The translations under genes were made by a program, and so were the position numbers. A stretch of 64,000 nt of DNA from Candidatus Nitrosomarinus catalina (GTDB taxonomy: Archaea; Thermoproteota; Nitrososphaeria; Nitrososphaerales; Nitrosopumilaceae), in assembly GCF_002156965.1 (NCBI RefSeq), contig NZ_CP021324.1, positions 1,252,681-1,316,680 of the forward strand. The letters are read 5' to 3'. This document shows positions 7,501 through 15,396 of the stretch, piece by piece (position 1 is the stretch's first letter; every line of letters starts with the position of its first letter). Under the pieces are notes generated by a model. The model saw only the letters and a program-made list of their open reading frames with translations. It had not been told where the DNA came from and did not search any database.

Positions 7501-10296
7501 ATGAAAAAAATTCTCATAGTCTTACTAGTATTATCAGTTTCATCAATTCCATTTGTATCAGCACATCCATTTACAGATGAAACCATTCCTGATTTATCAT
7601 CAAATGCACCAACCGGAGTTTCAGAAGTAATTGTATATTTTTCAGAACCTGTTGAAATAGAATTTAGTGTAATCAAAGTTTTAGATAATAATGGAAACCA
7701 AATTGATAATAAGGACACAAATTATTATGAAGATGAAAAATCATTAATTGTTACAACTGAACCTTTAGAAGATGGAGTATACACAGTTACCACTAAAGTA
7801 TTATCAAAAGTTGATGGTCATCTAGTTCCTGGTGCATTTTTGTTTGCAGTTGGAGATGTTGTTATTGATCCAAAGTTATTAGAAGATCAAAGTTCAACTG
7901 ATCTAATATTTTATCCAGAAGCTGGTGCAAGATTTCCAGGAATTGTTGGTCAAACAATTGTTTTAGGAGTTGTTATTGCATCATTAATAATTTGGGGAAC
8001 TCAAAATAAACAATCAATCAAAGAAGAATTAGAACAAGTTCAAATTAAACATCATCGAAAATTCATGACCATTACCGGCATAGGACTGATGCTAGTTTTT
8101 ATTTCTAATATCTTAATGATTGCTGTTCAAACTGTTAGATTAGAAACATCACCAATAGAAGCAATTCAAACTTACTTTGGAACTATTTGGTTAGCTCGAA
8201 TGATAATTACTATTGTTTTACTTGGATTATGGTTTGCATTAGATAGAAAAACGAATGTAACCAAGAAAGTTCAAATTCCAATGCTTGGTGCCATGTTGGC
8301 ATTAATTTCAACTTCAACTCTAATTGGTCATGGTGCTGCAACTGGTGAAGCACCAGCATTAATTCTAGATTATATCCACAATTTAGTTGCTGCAGTTTGG
8401 ATTGGTGGAATATTTTATTTTGTTTTTACATTATTGCCTTCATTATCAAACTTAAAAGAAGAGAGCAGGGAAAAAATGAGTCTTGCATTAATTCCAAGAT
8501 TTTCAATTGCATTTATCATATCAATTGGCATTGTAATAATTACAGGTCCATTACTAATGTGGTTCCTAGAAAGTGATGTAGGATTAATCACTGAATCAGT
8601 TTATGGGCAATTGATAATACTAAAAATTGCAATTGCGAGCGTAATGGTTGCCTTAGGAGGCTTTTTCCAATTTAGGGTACAAAAAACTGCAGAAAAAAAT
8701 TACCATTCTGGAAAAATTAATGTTCATAGAAAATTAAAGAGATCACTCAAAGTTGATGCGGCATTAGGAGTCATTCTATTAGGAGTAGTAGCATTATTGA
8801 CAAACGGCACTTTGCCTGAAGGGGAATTCCAAGATGCCAGTGCACAAGAAATCATCTACGGATTTAAAACAATTGAATTTACTGATAATGCAAAATTTGA
8901 GATTCAAATTACACCATTTTCAAGTGGAGTAAACACAATTTTAGTACAAGTAAGTGACTTTGATAATAATCCAATATACGATGCAAATGCCATTAAAGTA
9001 AAAATGGCAAATCCGTCAAAAAATATTTCACCAATTGAAATTCCAATGGAGATAACTAAAGAAAAAAATGATATTCCAACAGAATTTCAAGGTGAGTTAA
9101 CATTTGGATTTTCTGGAGAATGGCAAATGGAAATTGAAGCTCAAAGAACTGAAAATGCAAATGAATCAAAAATTGTGAATGTACTAATTAAGCCAAGATT
9201 AGAAAATGTTCAAGCTCAAGTAGTTGAATATGAATTTCCAGAAGATGCAAAGCCTCTTTATCCATTATATGATGGGGATAATTCTATTTGGGTAAGTGAT
9301 CCATCTGCACCAAGATTGTGGGAATTTTCACTGGATACACAAGAATTTTCTTCTTATTCATTTGATGGGTCATCTACAACATTTCTAACTATGGATAATT
9401 CTGGAAAAATATGGTTTACAGATTCTCCAGGAAATCAAATTGGATTTATTGATTTAACAACAAAAGAAATTACAACAAAAACAATTCCAAATCTTGCTCC
9501 AGTAACGGTATCAAATACACCAATATTCATTCAAGCAGATTTTGATGGCAATATTTGGATTACAATTGTTAACAAAAATAAAATTATGAAGTATATTCCA
9601 AATGAAGATATTTTCAAAAACGTAGCATTACCTGAAAAAGACTCACTTCCATTTGCATTATCATTAGACAGTGATGGAAATATTTGGTATACTGCTACAG
9701 GCACAGGTAAATTTGGAAAAATTGATCCAGAAGAAGGAAAACTGACTCAATATTCAAAAGAAATTCCTCTTCAGGGTCCAGAATATTTCCTCTTTGACAA
9801 AAATGGGGATGTATGGATTGCTGAACATACAGGTGCAGCAATCACAAAATTCAATCCAGTTTTAGAGACTTTTGAGAGTATTTCTGTATTAGATAAAGAA
9901 GCACTTCCATTCGGAATGACGTTTGATAGATATGGAAATATTTGGTTTGCACAGCACGTAGTTGACAGTATTGGAATTTATGATCCAGATAATAATGATT
10001 TGAAAGAAATTCCAATTCCAACTGAAGGATCTTTTATTCAATTTGTGACATCAGACAAAAATGGAAAAATATGGTTTGTTGAACAAGAAGGAAACAAAAT
10101 TGGTACAATAAACACAATAGAACTTCCAGTAGATCTTTCGCAAGTTAAGACAATTGATAATATTGAGAATAATATTGAAATGAAATATACGGAGATAGCA
10201 TCTCCACTAATTGCTTTAGGAATTATTGCAACTTCCTTATTCTTTATAAAAAGTATTTACGATAAACGTAGATTGAATTCTTTAATTAACTCTTAG
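7501..10296 (+). CDS. CopC-CopD-beta-propeller fusion, copper handling
   Basis: A 931-residue fusion. A signal peptide (1-21) exposes His22 ('AHPFTDE') as the mature N-terminus, matching the N-terminal copper ligand of CopC. The CopC domain ends with 'DGHLVPGAF', giving Asp105 and His107 as likely ligands. Residues about 148-445 are a CopD-type membrane domain with about eight helices. A beta-rich domain (about 455-570) follows. Then comes a propeller of repeats of the type 'DGNIWYT' or 'NGKIWFVE' (about 580-890), resembling virginiamycin-lyase or SMP-30 propellers. A last membrane helix (about 905-922) anchors the end. CopC-CopD pairs import or buffer copper across the membrane. The outer propeller may be a docking or sensor module (inference). 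It overlaps the 3' end of the ABC permease gene by 11 bases, tail to tail. Confidence 0.88.
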   Translation: MKKILIVLLVLSVSSIPFVSAHPFTDETIPDLSSNAPTGVSEVIVYFSEPVEIEFSVIKVLDNNGNQIDNKDTNYYEDEKSLIVTTEPLEDGVYTVTTKVLSKVDGHLVPGAFLFAVGDVVIDPKLLEDQSSTDLIFYPEAGARFPGIVGQTIVLGVVIASLIIWGTQNKQSIKEELEQVQIKHHRKFMTITGIGLMLVFISNILMIAVQTVRLETSPIEAIQTYFGTIWLARMIITIVLLGLWFALDRKTNVTKKVQIPMLGAMLALISTSTLIGHGAATGEAPALILDYIHNLVAAVWIGGIFYFVFTLLPSLSNLKEESREKMSLALIPRFSIAFIISIGIVIITGPLLMWFLESDVGLITESVYGQLIILKIAIASVMVALGGFFQFRVQKTAEKNYHSGKINVHRKLKRSLKVDAALGVILLGVVALLTNGTLPEGEFQDASAQEIIYGFKTIEFTDNAKFEIQITPFSSGVNTILVQVSDFDNNPIYDANAIKVKMANPSKNISPIEIPMEITKEKNDIPTEFQGELTFGFSGEWQMEIEAQRTENANESKIVNVLIKPRLENVQAQVVEYEFPEDAKPLYPLYDGDNSIWVSDPSAPRLWEFSLDTQEFSSYSFDGSSTTFLTMDNSGKIWFTDSPGNQIGFIDLTTKEITTKTIPNLAPVTVSNTPIFIQADFDGNIWITIVNKNKIMKYIPNEDIFKNVALPEKDSLPFALSLDSDGNIWYTATGTGKFGKIDPEEGKLTQYSKEIPLQGPEYFLFDKNGDVWIAEHTGAAITKFNPVLETFESISVLDKEALPFGMTFDRYGNIWFAQHVVDSIGIYDPDNNDLKEIPIPTEGSFIQFVTSDKNGKIWFVEQEGNKIGTINTIELPVDLSQVKTIDNIENNIEMKYTEIASPLIALGIIATSLFFIKSIYDKRRLNSLINS

Positions 10297-11104
10297 ATAA
10301 TAATCCAGCAGACTTTATTCCCATAGTTATTGCAAGTATTGCAACTGAAAGTAAAACAATTGTTCCAGCTGGGGTAATATCAAATACATATGAAATTAAA
10401 ATTCCAGCAACAACAGAAAATACTGATAAGCTCATAGAAATAAGCATAGTTTGTTTAAAGCTTCTGCCATACATTATTGCTGTAACGTTTGGAATTACAA
10501 ATAATGCTGAAATTAACAATACGCCAACAAGTTGAATGGATGTAACGACAGTTAGTCCTGCCAAAATTATAAGTAAATAATTTATTTTTTCTACTGGAAT
10601 TCCACTAACTTTAGCTTGTTTTTCATTAAATGTAGAATAAAGAATTTGTCTAAATAATAACAAAATTATCATTAAAATCACTCCAGCTAATGCTACAATT
10701 GCGACTGTATCATCTACACTAACAAGAAGTATGCTACCAAATAGAAAACTAAAGATATCAAGTGTAAATCCACCTGAAAAACTAATAATTACAAGCCCAG
10801 CTGCTATGCCTGATGATAAAAGAACAGCAATTGAGGCATCGCCAGAGATGTTGTATCTATCCTTAATTTTTGTAATAATTAATGCACTAACTATCGATAC
10901 CCCATAAGCAGTCCATAATGGATAAATTCCAGCAAATAGACCCAGAGCAATTCCACCAAATGAGGAATGTGCAAGTGCATCACCAAATAAGGAATAACGT
11001 CTTAAAACTAAAAACAATCCTATTACAGAACATAAAATTGCTATTACAGCTCCAGCAATTAATGCTCTATGCATAAATCCATACGTTAGAATTTCAAAAG
11101 ACAT
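10286..11104 (-). CDS. Metal ABC transporter permease (ZnuB/MntB type)
   Basis: A 272-residue membrane protein of the ABC-3 permease family, which moves Zn, Mn or Fe ions. About eight hydrophobic segments are visible. The conserved start region 'FMHRALIAGAVIAILCSVIGLFLVLR', shown here only for its opening motif around residues 10-35, and 'FGDALAHSSFGGIALG' (about 40-55) are typical of the family. It follows the ATPase gene with a 2-bp gap and is usual length. The metal-binding protein of the system is not encoded nearby. The NikR-like regulator facing this operon suggests control by a transition metal. Confidence 0.9.
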   Translation of the reverse strand: MSFEILTYGFMHRALIAGAVIAILCSVIGLFLVLRRYSLFGDALAHSSFGGIALGLFAGIYPLWTAYGVSIVSALIITKIKDRYNISGDASIAVLLSSGIAAGLVIISFSGGFTLDIFSFLFGSILLVSVDDTVAIVALAGVILMIILLLFRQILYSTFNEKQAKVSGIPVEKINYLLIILAGLTVVTSIQLVGVLLISALFVIPNVTAIMYGRSFKQTMLISMSLSVFSVVAGILISYVFDITPAGTIVLLSVAILAITMGIKSAGLLSKS

Positions 11105-11106
11105 GA

Positions 11107-11829
11107 TTAATGATGGTGCATGTGTTCCTGCATAGATGCTTCAGAATACTGTTTCACAAGTTCGTCATCAGAAAAGAATTTTTCAGATTCGCCATGAAAA
11201 AACAATGTTCGATTTAAGCATGCAACATGGTTTGCCAATTTGTTTACAGCATCTAAATCATGAGATGACCAAATGATTGTAATTCCTTGTTTAGAATTTA
11301 ATTCCTTTAAGATGCTAAAAAATAAATTTATGTTTTGTTGATCAACTCCCGTATTAGGTTCATCTAAAATCAAAATTTTTGGATCATGAACTAATGCTTT
11401 TGCAATAAATACACGTTGTAGTTGTCCACCAGATAATGCGCCAATTCGTCTATCACGAAGTTCATGTAACATTAGTTGTTGTAAAATTTCATCTACTTTT
11501 TTATCATCAGATTTTTTTCTCAAACCCATTCTTACAACATCACTAACTGTTGCAGGAAAGTTATTTTCAAATTCAGGTTTTTGTGGAACATAACCAATTT
11601 CTTTTTGGTAAGTTTTTGATTTTTTAATATCCTGATCAAAAAATTTGATTGTTCCACTATATGTTGTATTTAGACCCAACATTGAATCAAAAAGAGTGGA
11701 TTTACCTGCACCGTTAGGTCCAATAATTCCTAAAAAATCACCTTGTTTAATTACAAAACTAACATCATCTAATGCTACTACTTCGGGATATTTGACTGTG
11801 AGATTTGAAATTTCAACTGCATTTAACAT
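11107..11829 (-). CDS. Metal ABC transporter ATPase (ZnuC/MntA type)
   Basis: A 240-residue ABC ATPase. The Walker A is 'GPNGAGKST' (about residues 37-45), the signature is 'LSGGQLQR', the Walker B is 'ILILDEP' and the switch His lies in 'SSHDLDAV'. The protein ends in 'EHMHHH', a short His-rich tail that could bind metal, as in some zinc transporters. Its start overlaps the end of the 86-residue gene upstream by 7 bases, and the permease follows after 2 bp, so the three form an operon. It energises uptake of a divalent metal together with the permease. Confidence 0.92.
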   Translation of the reverse strand: MLNAVEISNLTVKYPEVVALDDVSFVIKQGDFLGIIGPNGAGKSTLFDSMLGLNTTYSGTIKFFDQDIKKSKTYQKEIGYVPQKPEFENNFPATVSDVVRMGLRKKSDDKKVDEILQQLMLHELRDRRIGALSGGQLQRVFIAKALVHDPKILILDEPNTGVDQQNINLFFSILKELNSKQGITIIWSSHDLDAVNKLANHVACLNRTLFFHGESEKFFSDDELVKQYSEASMQEHMHHH

Positions 11830-12083
11830 AACCCTTCTCCATTTGTTAAATCTCCAACTTTCTTAATCTTTGGATTTTTAGCTATCTGTCTTGCTTCGAG
11901 AGCTCGTTTCATAGCTATCTTTGATAATTCTTCTGGATTTATTTCGCATTTACCATCTGTGATTCTTACTGAAATATTGTGATTGTATGCATCTGAATTA
12001 TCATTAATCAAAATTTGCACTTCATTGGGAACTTGATAATCCTCATTTTTCAAATCATCATTTTTCTTGGGTGCTAATTTCAT
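11823..12083 (-). CDS. Unknown 86-aa protein heading the metal-transport operon
   Basis: An 86-residue soluble protein: a Lys/Asp-rich start, a short beta segment ('VQILINDN', 'ISVRITDGKCEI') and a basic helix ('AMKRALEARQIAKN'). There is one mid-chain Cys and one near the C-terminus ('GEGLC'). It is the first gene of the Znu-type operon and overlaps the ATPase start by 7 bases. I do not recognise a family. Position suggests a metal-related accessory or sensor role, but the sequence offers no clear binding site. Confidence 0.6.
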   Translation of the reverse strand: MKLAPKKNDDLKNEDYQVPNEVQILINDNSDAYNHNISVRITDGKCEINPEELSKIAMKRALEARQIAKNPKIKKVGDLTNGEGLC

Positions 12084-12146
12084 TTTCTACTTAGCATTTA
12101 TTTTATTATTAATAAATCTATAAAAAGTTAATAATATTTGTGCTAA
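12071..12146. promoter_or_regulatory. Candidate operator half-sites between metal operon and NikR gene
   Basis: GTGCTAA occurs at 12071-12077 and 12140-12146, and its inverse TTAGCA at 12091-12096. The first two form a dyad with a 13-bp gap across the start codon of the 86-residue gene; the second pair is spaced 43 bp. The position, between a divergent metal-transport operon and a ribbon-helix-helix regulator, fits an autoregulated operator. This is visual pattern only. Confidence 0.35.
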
Positions 12147-12176
12147 ACTTATATGATATTTAATAAGATATACCAT

Positions 12177-12545
12177 ATGACAATTGTTTCAATATCATTG
12201 AATGAAGAAATTTTATCAGAATTAGACAAATTACAATCTACAATGGGATTTTCAGGAAGATCAGAAGCAATTAGAGCTGGAATCAGAAGTTTTGTTTCTG
12301 AAGAAAAACAAAATTCAAATTTATCAGGAAATATTCACGCCATTCTTTTAGTTGTTCACAATGATGAATTTGATCAACTTGTGTCAGGGATTACTCATAA
12401 TTTTGAAGACCTAATCACAACACATCTTCACAGTAAAATTGACAAAGAAAAGTGTATGGAATTATTTGTCATTGATGGAGATGCAGAACAAGTTACAACA
12501 ATGACACAAGATTTTCATAGAAATAAAAATATGGATACACAATGA
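12177..12545 (+). CDS. nikR: NikR-like metal-responsive regulator, C-terminus altered by duplication
   Basis: From the ATG at 12177 the product is 122 residues; an ATG at 12153 would add eight. The N-terminus ('TIVSISLNEEILSELDKL', 'GRSEAIRAGIRSF') is a ribbon-helix-helix DNA-binding domain. The rest is the NikR-type regulatory domain. Counting from the longer start, His82, His93 and Cys101 match three ligands of the bacterial nickel site, while the position of the fourth (E. coli His89) is Lys95. So the metal or affinity may differ. A perfect 41-bp tandem duplication spans the stop region, so the protein ends 'MDTQ'; without it the frame would read 'MDTVKLVAL'. It lies divergent to the Znu-type operon. 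Confidence 0.85.
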   Translation: MTIVSISLNEEILSELDKLQSTMGFSGRSEAIRAGIRSFVSEEKQNSNLSGNIHAILLVVHNDEFDQLVSGITHNFEDLITTHLHSKIDKEKCMELFVIDGDAEQVTTMTQDFHRNKNMDTQ

Positions 12546-12579
12546 CACAAGATTTTCATAGAAATAAAAATATGGATAC
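12498..12579 (+). repeat. Perfect 41-bp tandem duplication at a gene end
   Basis: 12498-12538 and 12539-12579 are identical 41-bp units in direct contact. The length is not a multiple of three, so the second unit shifts the frame and creates an early TGA at 12543-12545. The 3' part of the second unit still reads the presumed original end of the NikR-like protein. Confidence 0.95.
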
Positions 12580-12609
12580 AGTAAAACTAGTAGCACTTTA
12601 AATTAAAAA

Positions 12610-13593
12610 TTAATTTTTTCTTAATTGAATGACTTTAACGATTCCAAATGCTGGAAGTCCGATGTACATTCCAAGATTCAATGCAATTACTGACAAACCA
12701 AGTCCCAAGACTTCGCTTTCAGTTTCAGCACTTTCCATGATGGATAACGTGCTAATCATTGGAGTCAATCCAGCCTTTACAATTTCTTTAAACACTGGAC
12801 TTTCACGTTCCATGTCTGCAATTGTTGGACTGAATGAATAGTATGCTTCATTGAATGTTGTCATGAATGCGGATCCTGATTCTGTGTTCATCAACTGGTT
12901 GTCACGAATTTCTCTTAACATCTGAACTTGTGGTGCGAGTTCTGAGCCGTATGCTGCTGTTGCAATTAGACAACCGCCGCCTTCTTCGGATGACTCTTGA
13001 GGTGCTGCAACTGGTTCATCTACAACTTGTTCAACTGCTGCAAGATTCTTCATGACTTCTTCAACTTTAACTGGTTCATCTACAACTTCTTCAATAATTT
13101 TTTCTTCTACAACTTTTTCTTCAGTGTGAGTTTCTTTTTCTGGATGAGCTTTGTCTCCTCCTTCTTGTACGATAATTGTTCCTTGCATCCAAGGATGAAT
13201 CATATCAAAATAAGTAAATTCTCCAACATTTTCAGGAGTCCATTCTGCAGAAGCACCTGGCTCTAACATTCCTGAATTAAATTCTGTACCAATAACATCA
13301 TCTGATGGAGAGCCTGAAGTGAATGTGTGTTTAACGTTATCTGTATTTGAGAATATTATGAGGCTGCCGACATATACTGTGACAGTATTAGGACTGTAAC
13401 ATCCTTTATCAGTTAATTCACAACCTGGACCAGAACCTGAACCTGATACTGGAGTAATTGTAACTTCATGATGGTCTGCAAAAACAGGATGTATAGGATG
13501 AAGATAATCTGCATAACCTGTTGGTGACATTGCAATCATTCCAGCTACAAAAGTAAATAATAGAAAAATTGAGCCAATTGCTTTAGTCTTCAT
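12610..13593 (-). CDS. Cupredoxin-CFI-box protein lacking the copper Cys
   Basis: The probable start is ATG 13593, giving 'MKTKAIGSIF' like the paralogue at 5872 (327 residues); the frame is open to 13641. The signal peptide ends near 'GYADYLH'. The cupredoxin domain (about residues 45-145 from 13593) keeps the first His in 'KHTFTSG' and His and Met in 'DMIHPWM', but the residue aligned with the Cys ligand is Asp. A Glu/Val-rich linker (about 150-205) follows, then the CFI-box tail from 'GGGCLIATAAYG' to the basic end. With Asp in place of Cys a blue type 1 site cannot form; a colourless site, another metal or loss of binding is possible. The 5' end lies inside the right arm of the inverted repeat. 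Confidence 0.85.
   Translation of the reverse strand: MKTKAIGSIFLLFTFVAGMIAMSPTGYADYLHPIHPVFADHHEVTITPVSGSGSGPGCELTDKGCYSPNTVTVYVGSLIIFSNTDNVKHTFTSGSPSDDVIGTEFNSGMLEPGASAEWTPENVGEFTYFDMIHPWMQGTIIVQEGGDKAHPEKETHTEEKVVEEKIIEEVVDEPVKVEEVMKNLAAVEQVVDEPVAAPQESSEEGGGCLIATAAYGSELAPQVQMLREIRDNQLMNTESGSAFMTTFNEAYYSFSPTIADMERESPVFKEIVKAGLTPMISTLSIMESAETESEVLGLGLSVIALNLGMYIGLPAFGIVKVIQLRKN
12611..12765 (-). repeat. 155-bp tract identical to 13652-13806
   Basis: The last 51 codons of the cupredoxin-CFI-box gene are identical base for base to those of the neighbouring CFI-box gene (13652-13806, offset 1041 bp). Just upstream the two tails drop to strong divergence. This sharp edge is typical of gene conversion. 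Deletion between these direct repeats would remove the copper-protein gene. Confidence 0.9.
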
Positions 13594-13734
13594 AAAGAGA
13601 TTACTCTCATGGATACATAAAAACTTCTCTAGGATTATCAAAAACTTTTTCTAATTTTTTCTTAATTGAATGACTTTAACGATTCCAAATGCTGGAAGTC
13701 CGATGTACATTCCAAGATTCAATGCAATTACTGA
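13498..13734 (-). repeat. Right arm of the 237-bp perfect inverted repeat
   Basis: The reverse complement of this stretch equals 5507-5743. It holds the 3' end of the CFI-box gene at 13651, the spacer, and the start and signal peptide of the Asp-type cupredoxin gene. Because the arm contains the cupredoxin promoter and start, inversion would keep an intact gene but place it behind the CFI-box gene at 4790. Confidence 0.9.
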
Positions 13735-15375
13735 CAAACCAAGTCCCAAGACTTCGCTTTCAGTTTCAGCACTTTCCATGATGGATAACGTGCTAATCAT
13801 TGGAGTGATTGCAATCTTTACTGCTTCTTTGAAGTATGGATTTTCACGCTCGTAATCAGCTATAACTGGTGAGAATGAATAGTAGACGTCGTTGAACATT
13901 CCCATGAATGCAGTTCCAGATTCTGTGTTCAGTAATTGGTTGTCACGAAGTTCTCTGAGTTGTTGAACTTGTTGTGACATCTCAGAACCATAAGTTGCAG
14001 TAGCTATCAGACAACCTCCATCTTCTTCAGATGACTCTTGAGGTGATGCAACTGGTTCATCTACAACTTGTTCAACTGCTGCAGATTTCTTTTCTCCAAA
14101 TGTTTTATCAAAAACAACAAAAGCAAATTCTGTTTCTTGTCCAGTATTTCGAATATTTTCAAATTTAACTATTGTAGGTCCTGTCTGACCTTCAGAAAAT
14201 GTGAACTTTTCAAAATCTCCACCTACTTCAGCGTTATCACTTACACGATGAAGTTCTTTGTTGTTTTGAACAATTACAAATGTGTAATCAGAAAGTCTCA
14301 TTGGTGAATCAGTATAACTATCTCTAATAGTGAAAACAAAATTAGTTGGAACTCCAACCTCGATATCCTTAGGATCCCATGCTAAATTGACTTTGAATTC
14401 CTCACTTGCAGTATAGGCAATTAAAGGAAATTTGGTTTCTTCACTTGCAGATAATTTAAACTCAATTTTGTCAGGTAATGGTTGTTCTAATTCACGCATC
14501 TCATTTTTCAAATAACGAAGATGATCTTGCAGTAAAACAAAATGAACAGTACGTTCATCATCATAAGTATAGTCATCTACAGTAACTGAAGATTTGAATA
14601 ATTTGATGTCATTTACATGGCCAGTGTAACTAGGACTCAAAAATTCTTCAAAATCTTTTGGAAACTGTGTTTCAACATGAATAACATTCACGTGAGACAT
14701 TTTACTTTCATTCCAATCAAATGGCATTTCAAAAGTTACTTCTTTTTTATCAGAATCATATTGAAAATTTGAAATTGAATCAAAATATGATTTTGTACCA
14801 AATTCTACATCTTGATTATTTTGATCTTTTTGTGTAAAAGATTTGGACTCGACAATGGTTAAATCAGCAGTATACACACCAGAATCCTCTATGATGTTTG
14901 TGGGCTCATCAATAGTTCTAATCTCAATTTCAAAGGTGTACAATCCTCCTGAATTAAAAATTGGACCTGTGATTTCTACGGGATTGGATTCAGTACCATA
15001 CCATGCTCCAAGTAATGAATCCTTTTCTCCTACAATTGTAATATCCCCATCATTTGTTGGTGTAACAGTAATTGGTAAAATTCCATCTTCGGCGAAAAAG
15101 TAATTTCTCAATATCATTTCATCTTTGTAAAAAATTCCAATAAGATATGTCACATTATTTACATTTTCATCAGTTTCATTATCTGTTGCAGTAATTGTAA
15201 TTTGCTCCTGTTCATTTTCAAAATACATTGGCATTTCTATAGAAACAGAAAATTGTTTTTCTTGAATATTTATTGAAGAAATTGTGTCAATTCCTAAACC
15301 ATGTCCGTAAACACTACTTGCTGGAAATAACAGGCAAAAGATGATTGAAAAAATAAAAATTTTTTTTATTGACAA
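13651..15375 (-). CDS. Secreted surface protein with CFI-box tail
   Basis: A 574-residue exported protein with a TTG start preceded by GGAG. The signal peptide (1-23, ending VYG) leads into 'HGLG', as in the W-repeat proteins at 1154 and 2961, and the shared signature 'YFDSISNFQYD', 'EMPFDW' and 'HVETQFPK' appears in the middle. Instead of W-repeats it ends in a linker 'AAVEQVVDEP' and a CFI-box tail ('GGCLIATATYGSE'). The linker and the last part of the tail match the cupredoxin gene next door, while the first half of the tail is divergent. This is a clear case of one ectodomain family carrying two kinds of tail. The function is unknown; an outer-surface location is likely. Confidence 0.8.
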   Translation of the reverse strand: MSIKKIFIFSIIFCLLFPASSVYGHGLGIDTISSINIQEKQFSVSIEMPMYFENEQEQITITATDNETDENVNNVTYLIGIFYKDEMILRNYFFAEDGILPITVTPTNDGDITIVGEKDSLLGAWYGTESNPVEITGPIFNSGGLYTFEIEIRTIDEPTNIIEDSGVYTADLTIVESKSFTQKDQNNQDVEFGTKSYFDSISNFQYDSDKKEVTFEMPFDWNESKMSHVNVIHVETQFPKDFEEFLSPSYTGHVNDIKLFKSSVTVDDYTYDDERTVHFVLLQDHLRYLKNEMRELEQPLPDKIEFKLSASEETKFPLIAYTASEEFKVNLAWDPKDIEVGVPTNFVFTIRDSYTDSPMRLSDYTFVIVQNNKELHRVSDNAEVGGDFEKFTFSEGQTGPTIVKFENIRNTGQETEFAFVVFDKTFGEKKSAAVEQVVDEPVASPQESSEEDGGCLIATATYGSEMSQQVQQLRELRDNQLLNTESGTAFMGMFNDVYYSFSPVIADYERENPYFKEAVKIAITPMISTLSIMESAETESEVLGLGLSVIALNLGMYIGLPAFGIVKVIQLRKN

Positions 15376-15396
15376 CGTTATTCTCCAATTATAGAC

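Noticed and set aside
12629-13266. Plus-strand open frames opposite the cupredoxin-CFI gene, with repeated copies near 5359 (minus) and 13670 (plus)
   Set aside because: They recur only because the CFI-box DNA is duplicated; the conserved frame is the sense one.
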